Below the pieces are notes generated by a model that made no database searches, was not told where the DNA came from, and worked only from the letters and a program-made list of their open reading frames with translations. Positions 60,429-64,000 of a stretch of 64,000 bases of DNA are shown here, piece by piece. How positions within the stretch are numbered: position 1 is the first letter of the stretch; every line of letters starts with the position of its first letter. The stretch lies in the NCBI RefSeq assembly GCF_012927405.1, contig NZ_JABBGM010000003.1:372001-436000 (forward strand), given 5' to 3'. Both the position numbers and the translations under genes were made by a program. This stretch comes from Novosphingobium olei (lineage in GTDB: Bacteria; Pseudomonadota; Alphaproteobacteria; Sphingomonadales; Sphingomonadaceae).

Positions 60429-61180
60429 AGCGGATCATGGATTGGAATTTTCCGATCACCTGGCGAGCTGCGACCAGATCTGGCACGTGGTCTTCGATTA
60501 CGGCGACAAGAATTGCCTCTGACCTTGCAAGCCCGTCTCGAGCAGATGTCATCAGGCGGGCAAGGACTCGTGCCGATGGCGTGCGGGCGAGCCCACTTTG
60601 GTTAGCTTTCTCGGCCAGGCGCCGCCGCTGGGCCCATTGAGATACGACACCGCTTTGCCCCGTGAATCCTTCGCTGCGCATTTCCCGCCAGAGTGCCGGT
60701 GCATTGCGAGCACCAGCATCCCATCTTTCGTTCAACCAAGGCAGCCAGGGGTCGAGAAAGCTCGGCCGGGTGCGGAACACGTCGAGGCGCTGGCCGCGCA
60801 GCACATCTCGAACCAGCTTTCGGCTGTGACCTGTCTGCCGAACGATCTGGCGGATGGGTGTGCTGCAAGAAAGGTGCGTGACGTCTCAAGGGCGCGATCC
60901 GGTAGCAGGGTGACCGGCTTGCGCCGTTCCAGATCGCAGACAATCGTTCCGTAAGTCTGGCCTCGTCGGAAGGCGAAGTCGTCAATTCCGATCACAGAAA
61001 GCTCGCCGGATTGCTGGGAGACACGCCTGCCGTCAATGGCAAGGTCCCAGGGACAACGCAAATACCGGCTTTGTACGCGCCGAAAGGGGCGCGCACAGTC
61101 TTGGCAAAACGTCATCGCGCATCGCGCGCGCAGCAATATCTGGAGATGCTCTCCAAACATCGATTCCGACGAATACATCT
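60429..61180 (-). pseudogene. ISL3-family transposase with internal deletions
   Basis: Minus-strand frames carry successive pieces of an ISL3 transposase. An N-terminal zinc-binding part (CQDCARPFRRVQSRYLRCPWDLAIDGRRV) jumps directly to the start of the DDE domain (ELSVIGIDDFAFRRGQTYGTIVCDLERRKPVTLLPDRALETSRTFLAAHPS). The frame then changes and jumps to the C-terminal part ('GHSRKLVRDVLRGQRLDVFRTRPSFLDPWLPWLNERWDAGARNAPALWREMR', 'TPSARVLARLM'). About 100 and then 150 residues are missing, so most catalytic residues are lost. The 3' end of the reading frame runs straight into the tRNA-Pro half. Inverted terminal repeats are not evident. Confidence 0.88.
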
Positions 61181-61335
61181 GTATGATGGCCCACGGCTCG
61201 TCCTCCTGCGATGAGGATCGGCTCGGCCAATCCGAGCAACCCTCGGAAACGCAGTGTAGGGCGAGCCACCTCTCATGACGACGCGGACATATGGTCTTAC
61301 GTTGAGTTCAACATCGGACGAAACGAAACGGCGCG

Positions 61336-62310
61336 GTGTCCGTTGCGCCGGCTATGGAAAACGATCCTTCCGGCGCTACATCTCGCAAGTCGTCTGTCCT
61401 CTCGACGATTGCTCTCTCCGTGAGACGAGTTTCGACGCGACCCGTTTTTGCCAACTTACGAAAGCGGTTGGGCGATACCGATTTCAGTCTCCAAGCCGCC
61501 GGCATCGCCTTCTTCGCGTTTCCTTCTATCGTGCCATTGATTGGCAGCTTTGCTCTTGCCTATGGCTTGTTCACTGAGCCGGAGGTGTTGGAGCAGCATC
61601 TCGAAGACATCAAGCGACTGTTTCCGCGCGAAACCGGTGCAATCCTGCAAGAGCCGATAAGACTGGCCCTAGAGAGCGCAGGGGCGAAGCAGGGCCTTGC
61701 ACTTCTCGTAGGCTTGGTTGTCGCGATCTTTGCAGCGAGAGGCGCGGCTTCAGCGATCATTACTGCCCTTAACAATGCTTACGACCGGGAGGAGACGCGT
61801 TCGTTTCTTAGGCTGCAGGGAACAGCATTGCTCCTTACCGCAGCTATCATCGTTACACTCGTAACGACCTTCTCCATAGCGTCTTTCATCACATCGATTG
61901 GGACGAGGCTTCTTCCAGCCTCCCCGTTCACCGAGTTTCTCATGACTATCATTTCCGTCGGTCTGCTTACCGCAATCAGCGCTGCTGTGGTCGCAAGCAT
62001 GTTCCGGTGGGTGCCTGACCATACTGAGGCACATTGGAAATGGATTACGCCGGGAAGCGTGATGACCGCTTTTGCGTGGTTTCTCCTGTCGTCGGGTTTC
62101 AGTTGGTATGCCGATCACCTCGGCAAATTCGGCACCGTTTACGGGTCGCTCGGGGCGATCGTAGCTCTGCTCACCTGGCTCTATTTTTCAGCTATGGCCT
62201 TGTTTGTCGGCGCCTGCCTTAACCGGTCGCTTGAGGCAGTGGCAACTTCAAAGATAGGCTCACCCGCTGATCGAGTGGCGTCAAGCTTTGGGTCCGACTT
62301 GCCGCAATAA
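61336..62310 (+). CDS. YihY/virulence factor BrkB family membrane protein
   Basis: A 324-residue inner-membrane protein of the YihY/BrkB family with about six membrane helices. The family pattern is 'DTDFSLQAAGIAFFAFPSIVPLIGSFALAYGLF', then 'GLALLVGLVVAIFAARGAASAIITALNNAY', 'FRWVPDHTEAHWKWITPGSVMTAFAWFLLSSGFSWYADHLGKFGTVYGSLGAIVALLTWLYFSAMALFVGACLN'. The usual 'AYYALFSLFP' is shortened to AFFAFPS. The function is unknown; despite old names, the family is not an RNase. The start is uncertain between GTG 61336 and ATG 61354; neither has a strong ribosome-binding site. Confidence 0.88.
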   Translation: MSVAPAMENDPSGATSRKSSVLSTIALSVRRVSTRPVFANLRKRLGDTDFSLQAAGIAFFAFPSIVPLIGSFALAYGLFTEPEVLEQHLEDIKRLFPRETGAILQEPIRLALESAGAKQGLALLVGLVVAIFAARGAASAIITALNNAYDREETRSFLRLQGTALLLTAAIIVTLVTTFSIASFITSIGTRLLPASPFTEFLMTIISVGLLTAISAAVVASMFRWVPDHTEAHWKWITPGSVMTAFAWFLLSSGFSWYADHLGKFGTVYGSLGAIVALLTWLYFSAMALFVGACLNRSLEAVATSKIGSPADRVASSFGSDLPQ

Positions 62311-62346
62311 AAAACGGTCACCCGATCATTGCTGACCGGGTGACCG
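62309..62346 (-). terminator. Bidirectional hairpin between YihY and PLD genes
   Basis: Perfect ten-base arms CGGTCACCCG / CGGGTGACCG with a 12-base loop. On the minus strand it is followed by TTTTTT, so it is a strong terminator for the phospholipase D-like gene; it also lies just after the YihY stop. Confidence 0.82.
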
Positions 62347-62519
62347 CCGCCGATGAGCCGATGACGAAGTGAAGGGATGACGACTGCGTCAGCGGATCAA
62401 CGCTAACATCCATCATACGCAAGACGTTGCGGGCAGTTCCTAGATGCCTAACCTCAGCCATCAAATAGCCTGTTCGACATGATTTTGTTCCGAGCAGCGT
62501 CAGCTGTCTGGTGTCCGGA
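62347..62519. other. Short untranslated stretch between terminator and PLD stop
   Basis: A 98-codon minus-strand frame crosses this segment but lacks family features. I see nothing else. Confidence 0.4.
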
Positions 62520-63955
62520 TCACCCCTTAACTGGTTCCTCAAGCACATGGCTACGAGAAAAGATGCTGCGCTTGGCGAAAGGCTCATAGAGTTCATCAGG
62601 ATTTTCCAGGTCAAGTATGGCCTGATCTGCGAGAACCGTCTCTGCGTCAGACAAATCGGGTAATTCTAGCCGCTCCAAACGCCTACCAGGACCAGTCAAG
62701 AGCTTTACTGCTTCTCGCATCGTGATCGCGGCGCTCAGTGTCTGCGCCATATGCTCGACACTGACACCACAATGCTCGGCAAGGAGCTTATGCCTTAGGC
62801 GAGCAATTTCGGGGGCTGCCGAGGAATTGCCGGATCTGCAGCATCGAGAGAGACGTCACATTCGCTGTCCAAACCCAGAGAGCGATTGTTCATATTGGCC
62901 GAGCCCACTCTCAGCACCTCGTCATCGATAATCATGAGCTTTGCGTGGACGTAAATTGGCGTGCCATTAGCAGTGTATGGGATGTTGATGGAGAAACGGC
63001 TATTGATGTCTTTCTCTCCGATGGAACGAACCAGGCGGGCGCGAGCGCTATCCATCGCCTTCTGCTCTAGCCAACCATCGGCACTTTCTGAGGTGACGAT
63101 GAAAACTTCCGGAGGATCGGACTCAGCCATCCTTTTCGCTATTGCTTCGGCGACCTTGCGCGAGGCAAAATACTGGTTTTCGGCATAAATGAACCGCTTT
63201 GCCCGGGCGATGTGCTCTAAGAACAGCTGCTCAATTTCGCTGATGGCGGGACAATCATCGTGTTTCGCTCGCGTCCGTGAAATACCCAGCCGGACAAACT
63301 GATAGTCGGCTTGAACCGACGAAGGCCACGGAGATGCCGCTATCGGGGTGCAGGGTTCGATCGGCGCACCACCAGCTCTTTCCCACCGTAATCTGGCCAA
63401 AGACGCCAATGCGGCTGCTGCCTCATTTTCAACCAGCATCGTAACATCGTGCCACGGCCCATAGGGTTTTCCATTGGGTCGCTTCCGACGAAGATCGTCA
63501 TCCAGGTGATCAGAGGTATCCCAGCGATCTGACGTCATATCGATGCCGCCACAAACGGCGAACTTGTCATCGATCACGACAATCTTTTGATGATGGCTGC
63601 AACCAAAGGGGTGGGCGCTATCGAGTTTCATCTCGATCTGCGAATGCATCGCCCATTTCGCTAGATCGATCAGCGTCGAGCCTCGACCCAGCATCTTCAA
63701 GGCCCCAAAGTTCCACTTCAACAACTTGATCTCAAGCCCTGGAGTTCGATCGGCAAGCCAGATAATAAAATCCCCCAATCGATTGGGAGGCCCTCCACGT
63801 TCCTTCCGCTTGCGAACGAGCGATATCCGGGTGTCAAAATCCCAACCGATCAACATGATTCGCTGCTTAGCGTTCATCATCGCCTGCTGGACAATTTCGA
63901 AATAGTCAGCAGCGTCGACAATCACCTTAGCGCGAGTTGCACGGGCAATCCCCAA
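62520..63955 (-). pseudogene. Phospholipase D-like (cardiolipin synthase-type) protein with C-terminal frameshift
   Basis: From TTG 63955 the frame encodes both HKD motifs: HxK at residues 122-124 with D129 (HHQKIVVIDD), and HxK at 337-339 with D344 (HAKLMIIDD), each followed by the usual Gly-Ser/Gly-Ile-Asp segment. After 'CDVSLDAADPAIP' it goes out of frame and stops at 62795. The adjacent frame continues the family's C-terminus ('EIARLRHKLLAEHCGVSVEHMAQTLSAAITMREAVKLL') to a stop at 62520. One base change near 62820 would join them. The catalytic core is complete, so the shortened 386-residue form might still work. An in-frame stop just upstream of 63955 limits the N-terminus. Confidence 0.8.
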
Positions 63956-64000
63956 ACAGATGACGTTTGGCTCTCGTCAGTCGCAAATTCGGACGTTACC

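Overview
The window is high-GC DNA from what looks like a sphingomonad alphaproteobacterium (Novosphingobium/Sphingobium type). The evidence is four large TonB-dependent receptors plus a fragment of a fifth, HisKA_2-type sensor kinases, a FecI/FecR pair, and a catabolic cluster with a P450, a Baeyer-Villiger-type monooxygenase and acyl-CoA dehydrogenases. The genus call is inference from gene content; no marker gene fixes it.

Layout. 1-4,133 is ordinary chromosome: the end of a glycosyltransferase, a small membrane protein, a PadR/DUF2218 pair, rarA, a small acidic-core protein and tRNA-Thr, followed by three tandem copies of the tRNA 3' end. 4,134-9,071 holds one TonB receptor and decayed DNA, including a frameshifted tannase-like remnant. 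9,072-12,257 carries an SRPBCC protein, a LysR regulator and an ABC1-family kinase. 12,571-16,183 is a half-decayed oxidation locus: two pseudogenes around an intact FAD oxidoreductase and its TetR regulator. 16,152-28,638 is a well-preserved catabolic regulon: TetR, FAD monooxygenase, P450, SDR, acyl-CoA dehydrogenase, APH-type kinase, TonB receptor and two secreted AttH/CrtC-like proteins, tied together by a repeated TAGTCT-N4-AGACTA palindrome. 28,786-32,243 has an orphan secretin and a GAF histidine kinase separated by an AT-rich stretch. 32,244-34,361 is decayed. 34,362-39,604 is a heme-type TonB receptor, a DUF6607 protein and a secreted tannase-like hydrolase.

39,779-42,290 holds two tandem tyrosine recombinases, each broken by a single nonsense codon. 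They converge on a nine-gene, tightly packed minus-strand block (53,646 down to 42,276): M3 peptidase, FecI sigma factor, a very short FecR, siderophore-type TonB receptor, SbmA/BacA-like ABC exporter-fold importer, an unknown protein, thioredoxin, S9 peptidase and a Cds1-like cysteine desulfhydrase. I read this as a possible uptake-and-digestion system for a cysteine- or disulfide-containing peptide; this is the best candidate for an undescribed system here.

53,647-64,000 is accessory DNA: a TonB-receptor fragment, an AlpA-like ORF with an internal stop, a second GAF/HisKA_2 kinase, small phage-type proteins, a frameshifted SRAP protein, an internally deleted ISL3 transposase abutting the 5' half of a tRNA-Pro, a YihY membrane protein and a frameshifted phospholipase D-like protein. 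Across the window there are at least eleven broken genes. Most lie in the stretches flanking the three intact clusters, so the region looks like repeated insertion and decay around conserved uptake/catabolism modules.
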